Program-made: the position numbers and the translations under genes
Shown here: positions 33,322 through 41,068 of the stretch, piece after piece
Layout: every line of letters begins with the position of its first letter
Numbering within the stretch: the first letter of the stretch is position 1
From: JACRBE01 sp964429005
GTDB taxonomy: Bacteria; Chlamydiota; Chlamydiia; Chlamydiales; JACRBE01
Reading direction: 5' to 3'
Length of the DNA: 54,605 nt
Assembly (NCBI GenBank): GCA_964429005.1
Contig: CAYSAJ010000011.1
Location: 1-54,605, forward strand
Notes under the pieces: generated by a model
The model's database searches: none
Told to the model about the DNA's origin: nothing
What the model saw: the letters and a program-made list of their open reading frames with translations, nothing else

Positions 33322-33876
33322 ATGAAACTTACAGCGCAGACAAGAGGCTGTGGGAAACATTCTATTGTGAACCAAATTCGTAACAATGGAAATATTCCTG
33401 CCGTAATTTATTCAAAGAATAATGAAGCGGAAACAATTGAAGTCGCAGGAACTGAATTTCAAGCGATTTTAAGAAGTATTGAAAAAGGGCATTTGCCTAC
33501 AACAATCATTGAGCTGAAGTTTGGTGACAAATCTCGCAAGGCGATTGTAAAAGATATTCAATATCACAAAACAACTTACAACATCCTCCATCTTGATTTC
33601 CTCGAACTCGTCGATGGCAATGAGATCACTTTGAATGTTCCAGTACATTTTGTGAATGCCGCTGAGTGTATTGGTATTAAGCTCGGAGGCTTCCTCAGAC
33701 AGCTTAAGCGTCATGTTAAAGTAAAATGCGATCCAAAACATATTCCATCTGGATTTTATCTTGATTTGAAAGATCTTGGACTTCGCCAAGTAAAAAGAGT
33801 CGGCGACATCTCTTTCCCTAAAGGTGTTGAGCCCCTCGTAGGATTAAAAGAAGTTATCGTAGGAGTTGGTAAGTAA
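33322..33876 (+). CDS. rplY: 50S ribosomal protein L25, long CTC form
   Basis: A 184-residue L25/TL5/CTC protein. An N-terminal 5S-rRNA-binding domain (GNIPAVIYSKNNEAETIEV, KDIQYHKTTYNILHLDFLEL) is joined to the C-terminal TL5 barrel (VHFVNAAECIGIKLGG, HIPSGFYLDLKDLGL). GGAG lies 7 nt before the ATG. The stop overlaps the pth start by one base (TAATG), so the two are coupled. It opens the rplY-pth-rpsF-rpsR-rplI-ispE run. Confidence 0.95.
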   Translation: MKLTAQTRGCGKHSIVNQIRNNGNIPAVIYSKNNEAETIEVAGTEFQAILRSIEKGHLPTTIIELKFGDKSRKAIVKDIQYHKTTYNILHLDFLELVDGNEITLNVPVHFVNAAECIGIKLGGFLRQLKRHVKVKCDPKHIPSGFYLDLKDLGLRQVKRVGDISFPKGVEPLVGLKEVIVGVGK

Positions 33877-34499
33877 TGTTACCACTACTCATCGTTGGAC
33901 TAAGAAATCCTGGTGATAAGTATCGACATACACGTCATAACATTGGCGCTATGTTAGTTGAAAGAGTATCAGAGCAGCAAAGCCTTTCTTGGCATGCAGC
34001 CTTTCAAGGGGAAGTTGGAAGTGGTATTCTTGAAGAGAGGAAAATTTATTTTCTTCTTCCTTCTACTTACATGAACCTATCAGGATTTTCTGTTCGCGCT
34101 GCAGTAGACTACTACAATATACCTCTGGAAAACCTTCTGATTCTTTGTGATGACGTAGATATCCCTTTTGGGGAAATTCGAATTCGCGCTGAAGGAGGAA
34201 CCGGAGGACATAACGGATTAAAACATATACAGCAGCAGCTTGCTACACCTTTTTATGCTCGATTGCGCCTTGGTGTGGGAAAAAACCCACAGCAGGATCT
34301 TGCCGATTATGTGCTAGAGCGTTTCTCTGGCCGTGAGACGGAAGAAATGCCAGCGTACTTAGATCGAGCCATAGAGGTGATGAAGACCTGGATCCGCTCA
34401 GGAGTCCCAGTAGCTTCACAAAAAGCAGGCCAGCTGAACCATGATTATAAGTTAAAAGGAGTCAATTCCAATGAAAACAATCGTTCCTCATCTATATGA
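33876..34499 (+). CDS. pth: Peptidyl-tRNA hydrolase
   Basis: A 207-residue Pth that frees peptidyl-tRNAs from stalled translation. GLRNPGDKYRHTRHNIGAML carries the catalytic His (in TRHNIG) and the active-site Asn, PSTYMNLSG the substrate-binding loop, and CDDVDIPFGEIRIR the catalytic Asp, followed by GGTGGHNGLKHI. Its 3' end overlaps rpsF by 29 bp, a long overlap: the last 20 bases before rpsF contain its ribosome site. Confidence 0.97.
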   Translation: MLPLLIVGLRNPGDKYRHTRHNIGAMLVERVSEQQSLSWHAAFQGEVGSGILEERKIYFLLPSTYMNLSGFSVRAAVDYYNIPLENLLILCDDVDIPFGEIRIRAEGGTGGHNGLKHIQQQLATPFYARLRLGVGKNPQQDLADYVLERFSGRETEEMPAYLDRAIEVMKTWIRSGVPVASQKAGQLNHDYKLKGVNSNENNRSSSI

Positions 34500-34812
34500 G
34501 GGGATGTACATCTTAAGCGCTACACTCAGCGAAGATGCACGCAATAAAGCCCTAGACAGAATCGTGAATGGGATCACTTCTAGAGGTGGTCAAATTGAAA
34601 AAATTTTTGACCAAGGAAGAAGAAAATTAGCTTACCAAATCAATAGCCGTAGAGAAGGTTACTATTACGTAATCTTTTTTAGCATTGAGCCAACGAGCGT
34701 TAAAGAACTTTGGGAAGAATATCACATCAACGAAGACCTCGTTCGCTTTATGAACCTTCGTGTTGAATCAGTTCCTGAGTCCATCGAATTCAAAGTAAAA
34801 ATTGAAGCATAA
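34471..34812 (+). CDS. rpsF: 30S ribosomal protein S6
   Basis: A 113-residue S6: LYEGMYILSATLSEDARNKA, the GGQIEKIFDQGRRKLAYQIN strand pair, GYYYVIFFSIEP and ITRFMNLRV-like end (DLVRFMNLRVESV). It binds S18 on the 30S platform. AAAGGAG precedes the ATG inside the pth tail, so the two frames overlap by 29 bp. rpsR follows, the normal S6-S18 pairing. Confidence 0.96.
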   Translation: MKTIVPHLYEGMYILSATLSEDARNKALDRIVNGITSRGGQIEKIFDQGRRKLAYQINSRREGYYYVIFFSIEPTSVKELWEEYHINEDLVRFMNLRVESVPESIEFKVKIEA

Positions 34813-34830
34813 GGAAAGGGAGATACTATT

Positions 34831-35082
34831 ATGTTAAAGAAAAGAAGAAGACCTTCTTCAGATATGAACTCAAAAAAGAGAAAAAAGTGCCCTTTTACTG
34901 CTGCTGGGATCAAACATATTGATTACAAAGACGTAGAGACACTTTCTCAATTCATCACTGAGCGTGGAAAAATCCTTCCAAGAAGAATCACAGGAGTTTC
35001 TCATTTTCATCAGAGACTTCTTACAGACGCAATTAAAAAAGCAAGACACGTGGCACTTTTGCCTTTTGCTTCTGATGAATAA
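34831..35082 (+). CDS. rpsR: 30S ribosomal protein S18
   Basis: An 83-residue basic protein: CPFTAAGIKHIDYKDVETL, then GKILPRRITGVSHFHQRLL and AIKKARHVALLPF, the S18 signature. It forms a dimer with S6. It lies between rpsF and rplI in the standard order, with GGAAAGGGAG upstream. Confidence 0.97.
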   Translation: MLKKRRRPSSDMNSKKRKKCPFTAAGIKHIDYKDVETLSQFITERGKILPRRITGVSHFHQRLLTDAIKKARHVALLPFASDE

Positions 35083-35106
35083 ACTAAGGAATATTAAGGA
35101 GTTAAT

Positions 35107-35622
35107 ATGCAATACAAATTGTTGCTCTTAGAAGATGTCAACAGAGCTCGAAAAGGGGAAGTGATCAAAGTAAAAGCGGGTTTTGCTCGTAATTTCTTAC
35201 TCCCTAAGAAAAAAGCTGTGATCGTTGACCAACGCACACTAAGAATGCAAGAAACATTGAAAAAAGAAAGAGCTGAGCAAGCTGAGAAAGATAAAGTTGT
35301 TTCTTCTCGCATTGCAAAAGATCTTGAAGGAAAAACTTTCACAACACTTGTTAAAGTTGACCCAGATGGAAATATGTACGGTTCAGTTTCTGTTGGAGAT
35401 ATTTCATCCATCCTTATGGAAAATGGATTTGAAGTGTCAAAGAAACAGGTATTTCTTCCTCATCCTTTAAAAACGATTGGTTCTCATACCATCGAACTTC
35501 ATCTTAAAGAAGGAATTAAAACTTCTTTTGTTCTTGTGATTGAAAGTGATACACCACTTCCACAGAAAAAAGTAGAGAAGAAAGAAGAAGTGAAAGAAGA
35601 AGTGAAAGAAGAAAACGCGTGA
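35107..35622 (+). CDS. rplI: 50S ribosomal protein L9 with charged tail
   Basis: A 171-residue L9. The N-terminal domain (VNRARKGEVIKVKAGFARNF) is joined by the long connecting helix (QETLKKERAEQAEKDKVV) to the C-terminal domain (SVSVGDISSILMENGFEV). The protein ends in a repetitive KEEVKEEVKEEN tail made by a 12-nt DNA repeat at 35580-35616, longer than the usual L9 of about 150 residues. It overlaps the ispE GTG start by 4 bp. Confidence 0.96.
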   Translation: MQYKLLLLEDVNRARKGEVIKVKAGFARNFLLPKKKAVIVDQRTLRMQETLKKERAEQAEKDKVVSSRIAKDLEGKTFTTLVKVDPDGNMYGSVSVGDISSILMENGFEVSKKQVFLPHPLKTIGSHTIELHLKEGIKTSFVLVIESDTPLPQKKVEKKEEVKEEVKEENA

Positions 35623-36428
35623 TTGGGCTTTCACCTGCCAAAATCAATGCCTTCTTTCGAGTCATCGAAAAACGAAGCGATGGATATCATTCCATCGCTT
35701 CTTTATTTCAAGCCATCGATCTTTTCGATCGAATGAGCGTTGAAAGAGCGTCAGAAGATCAATTTATATCAAATGTTGCCTATTTAAATTGGGATCCGTC
35801 TAATTTAATTTACAAGGCTTTAGACCGATTTCGTCAAAAAACCGGAATTTTGGACTTTGTATCTATTCAATTAGAAAAAAACATCCCCATAGGAGCTGGA
35901 CTCGGCGGAGGCAGTTCTAATGCAGCGACGACCCTGTATCTTATTAATGAAATCTTTGGGAAACCTCTTTCCATCAGCGAGCTCAAAGAAATAGGAGGAT
36001 CAATTGGTGCAGATGTGCCGTTTTTCTTTTCATCAGGCTCTGCTTACTGCACAGGCATTGGAGAAATCACAGAAGATGTAAAACCTCTTCAACCTACAAG
36101 CCTCTATCTTGTTGTTCCCCATTTTTGTCTACAAACTCCCCTAGTTTATAAAAACTGCAGGCCCGGGGAAGTTTCTCAGGAAGACCCAGAATCAATCCTT
36201 CAAAGGACATTAGATGATGGAACATTAGGAGATAATGATTTAGAACCTGCCGCATTTAGGGTCAACCCTATCATGAGAGAAATCAAAAACCAGTTACTTC
36301 CCTTCGGCAAGGTCACCATGACAGGAAGTGGCTCAGGATTTCTAGTGCAAGGTAAAAGACCTGACATCCATGAAAATTATCATGTCTATCCTATTAGACC
36401 CATATCAAAAAATTCTCTCTGGTTTTAA
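35619..36428 (+). CDS. ispE: 4-diphosphocytidyl-2-C-methyl-D-erythritol kinase
   Basis: A 269-residue GHMP kinase of the MEP isoprenoid pathway. SPAKINAFFRVIEKRSDGYH at the start, IPIGAGLGGGSSNAA (ATP loop, about residues 88-102) and IGADVPFFFSSG define IspE; GKVTMTGSGSGFLVQ is the GHMP motif 3. The GTG start overlaps the rplI stop (GTGA), which shows translational coupling. The protein is slightly short (usual about 285). Same position as in C. trachomatis. Confidence 0.94.
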   Translation: MIGLSPAKINAFFRVIEKRSDGYHSIASLFQAIDLFDRMSVERASEDQFISNVAYLNWDPSNLIYKALDRFRQKTGILDFVSIQLEKNIPIGAGLGGGSSNAATTLYLINEIFGKPLSISELKEIGGSIGADVPFFFSSGSAYCTGIGEITEDVKPLQPTSLYLVVPHFCLQTPLVYKNCRPGEVSQEDPESILQRTLDDGTLGDNDLEPAAFRVNPIMREIKNQLLPFGKVTMTGSGSGFLVQGKRPDIHENYHVYPIRPISKNSLWF

Positions 36429-36573
36429 ATACAAATTTTTCTCGTTTTAAAAAAACTGAAACTGTTGCACCTTCTTTTTCTGATAGAATACGTTTGTAAG
36501 GCGCTTGTGGGCCTTATAGCCAAAAATGATTTGATGTCATAGAATACTGCATATTTTTGTCTGAAGGCTTCAT

Positions 36574-37578
36574 ATGCGAAAACCTCTATTTGATGATCAG
36601 TACATCGTTGTTACCGGAGCTGCTGGGTTTATAGGCTCATGCTTTACTCAATTTCTGAATGAAAAAGGATTCACGAACCTCATTCTTGTCGATGATGTTA
36701 GAAAGACCATCAAGTGGAAGAATTTAGTGGGGAAATGCTTTAATCAGTTCATCTCCAAAGATGAGCTATTTCCTTGGTTAAAAAGGCATGAAAGCCAAGT
36801 TGAAGCCATCGTTCATTTAGGAGCATGCTCTGCTACAACAGAAGAGGATTTTGACTATTTGATGAGAGTCAACACAGGGTATAGCATACAGCTTGCTGAA
36901 ATTGCTTTTGATCAGGATATCCGATTTATTTATGCCTCATCTGCTGCGACTTATGGAATGGGTGAAAAAGGGTATAGTGACGATGAATCAAAACTTGATC
37001 AGCTCCATCCTTTGAATCAGTATGGTTATTCAAAACACATGTTTGATCAATGGTTGCACAGAAATCATTGTTTAGATCGCGCCGTGGGGCTCAAGTTTTT
37101 CAACGTTTACGGCCCTAATGAATACCATAAAGGGAGGATGGCATCGATGGTTCATCATATGACACGGGCAATCTTGCAAGATGGTAAAGTCAAACTTTTC
37201 AAGTCTTATTTTCCTGAAAAATATCAAGATGGAGATCAAACTCGCGATTTCATCTATGTCAAAGACGTTGTCCAAATGATCTATTTCTTCCTCCTAAACG
37301 ATGAAATGGGTATATATAATATTGGCTGTGGAATGCCCTCAACTTGGAATGAACTGGCACATGCTGTTTTTTCTGCTTTGAAAGTGCCTCCCCATATTGA
37401 ATACATCCCTATGCCACAAGATTTAATAGGACGTTATCAGGATTATACATGTGCAGACATGCATAAATTCCAAAAGTCTTATCAGAGTGTCCACGGAAAA
37501 CCTTATCAGTTCATCTCCTTGAAAGATGGGGTACTCGATTGTGTACAAAATTATGTTGCGAAGGAACTACGATGGTAA
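36574..37578 (+). CDS. hldD: ADP-L-glycero-D-manno-heptose 6-epimerase
   Basis: A 334-residue short-chain NAD(P) epimerase. GAAGFIGSCFTQFL (15-28) is the dinucleotide loop; LGACSATTEEDFDYLM is diagnostic for HldD; YGYSKHMFDQWL holds the catalytic Tyr and Lys; FFNVYGPNEYHKGRMASM binds the sugar nucleotide. It makes ADP-L,D-heptose for the LPS core. The LPS of human-pathogenic Chlamydia has no heptose, so this suggests a larger core in this organism. It overlaps the hldE-like gene by 7 bp. Confidence 0.95.
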   Translation: MRKPLFDDQYIVVTGAAGFIGSCFTQFLNEKGFTNLILVDDVRKTIKWKNLVGKCFNQFISKDELFPWLKRHESQVEAIVHLGACSATTEEDFDYLMRVNTGYSIQLAEIAFDQDIRFIYASSAATYGMGEKGYSDDESKLDQLHPLNQYGYSKHMFDQWLHRNHCLDRAVGLKFFNVYGPNEYHKGRMASMVHHMTRAILQDGKVKLFKSYFPEKYQDGDQTRDFIYVKDVVQMIYFFLLNDEMGIYNIGCGMPSTWNELAHAVFSALKVPPHIEYIPMPQDLIGRYQDYTCADMHKFQKSYQSVHGKPYQFISLKDGVLDCVQNYVAKELRW

Positions 37579-38927
37579 ATCTTACCCAGATATTTCATAG
37601 AATGAAACCTATCAGAGTGCTGGTAATCGGTGATTTTATGATTGATCGCTATACCTTCGGTAAAGTGGAAAGAGTTTCTCCTGAAGCTCCTGTCCTTGTT
37701 TTGCATGCCAGCGAGCAGAAGGATCTTCCTGGAGGAGCTGGAAATGTAGTTGCTAACCTCAGAGCCTATCAGTGTGAAGTGAGTGTTTTAGGTAGAGTAG
37801 GGAGCGATATTTATGGGAATACCATGAGAGAAATGCTCTCTGGATTGGGTGTTGATACAAGTGGGCTGATCTCACAAAAAGGGTACACAACGATTATGAA
37901 AAATCGACTCATTAGTGATTCCCAGCAATTACTTAGAGTTGATTTTGAAAAAATTGAATCAGTCACTGCGGATGTAGAAAAGGAAGCCATAGATCATATC
38001 AAAACGTTGATCCATCGCATTGATGTGATCGCAGTTTCAGATTATGGCAAGGGATTTCTCAGTAGAAAACTTTTAGCTGATGTCATGGAAATCGCGGTTA
38101 GGGAAAATGTTCCAGTGATTGTTGATCCTAAAGGGCTCGATTTTTCTAAGTATAAAGGGGCTTATCTGATCAAACCCAACAGAAAAGAGGCCTACGAAGC
38201 AGCTGGCATTCCAAGAGGTCGTCCCATAGAAGAAGTAGCCTCTAAACTCTTTTCTTTTGGTTACTCTACACATCTGGTCATTACTCGGTCTGAAGAGGGG
38301 ATTTCTTTGCAAAATGCACAGGGAATAGAGCATTTTCCTGTGAGTTCTAAATCTGTTAGAGATGTCACAGGTGCTGGTGACACAGTCTTAGCGACACTAG
38401 CTCTTGGAATCGGGAATCAAATTGAGCCCTCTTTACTCATTCCACTCGCAAATGTGGCTGCAGGAATCGCTGTTGAATACGTGGGATGTACTACAATTCC
38501 TCTTCATGCTTTAGCCAAACGGATTCTCGAGGTTGAAGTGCAATCTAAAGCCCTCGATAGAGCGCATCTTCATGTGATTCAACAAACGCTTCAAGGAGCT
38601 CCCCATCTTCTCATCCTATTAGATGAGCCAGAAGAGGCCCTTCTTCATATTTTTCAGTCGATTCAAAAAATAGCAGATGAGCATCCCTCTCACCATTTGA
38701 TGATTTACCCTAAAAGAGTCTACAGCGCTCCTTTCCTTTCTTTCTTGTCATCGATTCCTTCAATTTCATTTATATTGCCACTTATGACTCATGAAGAACT
38801 TTTACCCCTCCTTCAAGAGGTCAAAGTCTATTTTTCTTTGAGTGAAAACAAGCAGGAGAGAATCTATCCTTCACCTCATCCCTTCTTTTTAAATAAAGTG
38901 GGAATAGAGGAAGAGCAGATTGTCTAG
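37572..38927 (+). CDS. HldE-like heptose-7-phosphate kinase with atypical C-terminal domain
   Basis: A 452-residue protein. Residues 1-325 are a PfkB-family kinase of the HldE N-terminal type: VLVIGDFMIDRYTFGKVERV, LPGGAGNVVANL, DYGKGFLS, VDPKGLDF and the catalytic VRDVTGAGDTVLATL. The last 120 residues lack the adenylyltransferase features of HldE (no H-x-G-H, no ISTT-type end), although they keep a Rossmann-like strand-helix pattern (HLLILLDEPEEALL, ISFILPLMTHEELLPLL). So it should phosphorylate heptose-7-P but needs a separate nucleotidyltransferase. I start at ATG 37572; a TTG/ATG-less 11-codon extension upstream is not needed. It forms an operon with hldD. Confidence 0.85.
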   Translation: MVNLTQIFHRMKPIRVLVIGDFMIDRYTFGKVERVSPEAPVLVLHASEQKDLPGGAGNVVANLRAYQCEVSVLGRVGSDIYGNTMREMLSGLGVDTSGLISQKGYTTIMKNRLISDSQQLLRVDFEKIESVTADVEKEAIDHIKTLIHRIDVIAVSDYGKGFLSRKLLADVMEIAVRENVPVIVDPKGLDFSKYKGAYLIKPNRKEAYEAAGIPRGRPIEEVASKLFSFGYSTHLVITRSEEGISLQNAQGIEHFPVSSKSVRDVTGAGDTVLATLALGIGNQIEPSLLIPLANVAAGIAVEYVGCTTIPLHALAKRILEVEVQSKALDRAHLHVIQQTLQGAPHLLILLDEPEEALLHIFQSIQKIADEHPSHHLMIYPKRVYSAPFLSFLSSIPSISFILPLMTHEELLPLLQEVKVYFSLSENKQERIYPSPHPFFLNKVGIEEEQIV

Positions 38928-39088
38928 AATTGAATCCCAGTTATTTTGAAATAACAACACCAAGCGCCAATAACATTTTTTTTGCTGATAAAGGTAAAAT
39001 CAAAGAATTTTTATTAAAAAATCCAATATTTGTTGTAATTTATTTTCGATTTCATATTTTTGGATTTTAACCTGTAATTTAATAATCT

Positions 39089-39709
39089 ATGAAAATTCTA
39101 TTGGCCACACTTCGTCACGTTTGGAAAGCTCCCAAATTTACCTTGGTGATATTCTTTGGAATGCTTTGCGGTACCATAGATGTCATTATATTCTTCGTTC
39201 GCCAGAAAATTTTCAGAAACTACTTACCTAATTTCCATACCGTGGATCACGGGCAGCTCTATCGGGGAGGACAGCCTTCAGACGCAGGAATGAAACTTCT
39301 TGCTGACCAAGGGATCAAAACTTTTATCGTACTCAGAACTGATTGCGATGTAAGGAAGATCGTCGAATTGACTCATGGCAAAATGAGAGTCATCCATTTG
39401 CCCTTCAATCCCTATAGACCATCAATAGATATCCTAAGACAATTTCTCCTTACAATGAAACAGCAGGAGTCAAGGCCTGTCTTCATTCATTGCTTTCATG
39501 GAGCCGACCGGACGGGGATGATGTGCGCAGTCTATAGAATCGCTTTCCAAGGTTGGAGCAAAAGAGAAGCTATTAAGGAAATGAAGCGCTGCGGCTCTCA
39601 CTGGTGGCATTATAACTTGATTGATTTCTTACTGCTAGTAGACTTGGATTCCCTGATGCAGGAGCTCGAAGTCGGCCCCTATCAGAAAGGGAGCGACTCG
39701 AGTCTATGA
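39089..39709 (+). CDS. Membrane-anchored dual-specificity phosphatase-like protein
   Basis: A 206-residue protein. One hydrophobic helix lies at about 17-37 (FTLVIFFGMLCGTIDVIIFF). The cytosolic or exposed part starts with GQLYRGGQPSDAGMKLL and carries the cysteine-phosphatase loop HCFHGADRTG (134-143: Cys135, Arg141). The conserved Asp of the general acid is not clear in the PFNPYRPS loop. Chlamydial and Legionella DSPs of this sort exist; target unknown. A single-gene unit that overlaps htpX by 28 bp at the 3' ends. Confidence 0.85.
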   Translation: MKILLATLRHVWKAPKFTLVIFFGMLCGTIDVIIFFVRQKIFRNYLPNFHTVDHGQLYRGGQPSDAGMKLLADQGIKTFIVLRTDCDVRKIVELTHGKMRVIHLPFNPYRPSIDILRQFLLTMKQQESRPVFIHCFHGADRTGMMCAVYRIAFQGWSKREAIKEMKRCGSHWWHYNLIDFLLLVDLDSLMQELEVGPYQKGSDSSL

Positions 39710-40584
39710 ACACGATCCTCTATCGATGGATGGGAAGCAAATAGAGCCAGCAGACCACCGCGATGCTTTGAATTTATCAGCAGAGCTTCCGCCGTTTTCA
39801 ACTCTTTAGGCAGTGCTTGCTCTCTTTCGAGTTCTAAAGTGCGAAGAGCCCCGATCATAGCCTGTTTGCTTGTTAGATAAGCCCCACCTCGATCTGCGTG
39901 ATATTCACGATGACGTGAGTAAGCTGCGATCACCATCGATCCTAAAATCATAAAAATAGTTTCAAAAAGGATCACTGTAAAGTAGTAAGCAACATACGAC
40001 GATGAGGAATTTTCATCGCGAGATTGCCCTGAAAATACATAGGCAAGAACACGAGCTAAGAACATCACGAAAGCGTTAACGACCCCTTGCAGAAGGGTCA
40101 TAGTAACCATATCCCCATTGGCAATATGGGAGATTTCATGACCTAAGATCGCCTTGAGTTTTTCTCGGTCCATTTGCCGCAGGAGCTGATCTGATACAGC
40201 GACAAGGGCGTTGCTAGATGAAGGGCCTGTTGCAAAAGCGTTTGAAACATTCATATGGAAAATACCAACTTCTGGAGTGCGAGGAAGGCGAGCTTTGCGA
40301 GAAAGATCCTCTACCATTTTGATGAGCTCATCAGAGGTAGATGATTCTCCTTTTTTGAGAATTCGAACACCCATCATCCACTTTGCCATTTGCTTAGAGA
40401 GGAGCAAAGAGATGAAAGATCCTACCATTCCCCAAACTAAACAAAAGACAGCCAACATAGGGATGTTAAGACCATATCGACTTAAGTAAGGTGCTACGTT
40501 GAAAAGATTCAGCAAAAAGGAAACAACAAGAACGACTAAGAAGTTAACTGCCAGAAACAGAGTTATTCGTTTAATTAGGGCCAT
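39682..40584 (-). CDS. htpX: Protease HtpX homologue
   Basis: A 300-residue inner-membrane zinc protease. N-terminal helices at about 7-27 and 42-62, the zinc motif HEISH at 149-153, and the third ligand Glu in YSRHREYHADRG. The FATGPSSSNALVAVSD segment is typical of HtpX. It degrades damaged membrane proteins together with FtsH. Full length. The start ATG 40584 opens with MALIKRITLFLAVN, the family N-terminus. Confidence 0.95.
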   Translation of the reverse strand: MALIKRITLFLAVNFLVVLVVSFLLNLFNVAPYLSRYGLNIPMLAVFCLVWGMVGSFISLLLSKQMAKWMMGVRILKKGESSTSDELIKMVEDLSRKARLPRTPEVGIFHMNVSNAFATGPSSSNALVAVSDQLLRQMDREKLKAILGHEISHIANGDMVTMTLLQGVVNAFVMFLARVLAYVFSGQSRDENSSSSYVAYYFTVILFETIFMILGSMVIAAYSRHREYHADRGGAYLTSKQAMIGALRTLELEREQALPKELKTAEALLINSKHRGGLLALFASHPSIEDRVHRLESLPF

Positions 40585-40771
40585 TTACACCTCACCTTTG
40601 AATGAAAAACCAGTATAAATCATTGCTTTTTTTCGTTGCATATTAAATTCATTTATGAACAATCCTTTCAAAGAATTTTTTGATATGGAGTTATATAAAA
40701 TTAAGAAATAATTAAGGTTGAATTTAGTTTTAATAATTTAGATTTAATAAAAAATAAATGTCATAGGTTAT

Positions 40772-40990
40772 ATGTCTAAAAATTTAACAGCTTTGTTTAA
40801 GCAGATCATATCGGGAAAACCCAAAACACCTGATCTCAAAGAAGCCCTTGGCAACGATGTTGCTTGTTATGTGCTTATTTATTGTACAAATCCTGATCGA
40901 AGAGGAAAAATCCAAGTGGATTTAATCTATGAAGGGGATCGAAAAACAGCAGCTTATCTTCTTGAAAGTGCTCAAGGCTCGTTAGATTAA
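40772..40990 (+). CDS. Small hypothetical protein
   Basis: A 72-residue protein with a plausible soluble sequence (KEALGNDVACYVLIYCTNPD, KIQVDLIYEGDRKTAAYLLE). No recognised domain. A weak TAGG lies before the ATG in an otherwise empty 490-bp stretch. It may be a lineage-specific gene; some chance of a spurious frame. Confidence 0.5.
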   Translation: MSKNLTALFKQIISGKPKTPDLKEALGNDVACYVLIYCTNPDRRGKIQVDLIYEGDRKTAAYLLESAQGSLD

Positions 40991-41068
40991 TACTACTGGC
41001 ATTGCACATTAAATCGGCTTTTGCCATCATAACACTCTTAGGGTGAATCCTGGACTTTGCTGTTTTTT

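Noticed and set aside
35580..35616. Short tandem DNA repeat as a CRISPR or regulatory array
   Set aside because: The 12-nt units lie inside rplI and simply encode its KEEVKEEV tail; there are no spacers.
40585..40771. Additional small gene between htpX and the 72-residue frame
   Set aside because: The stretch is AT-rich with frequent stops in all frames and no ribosome site.
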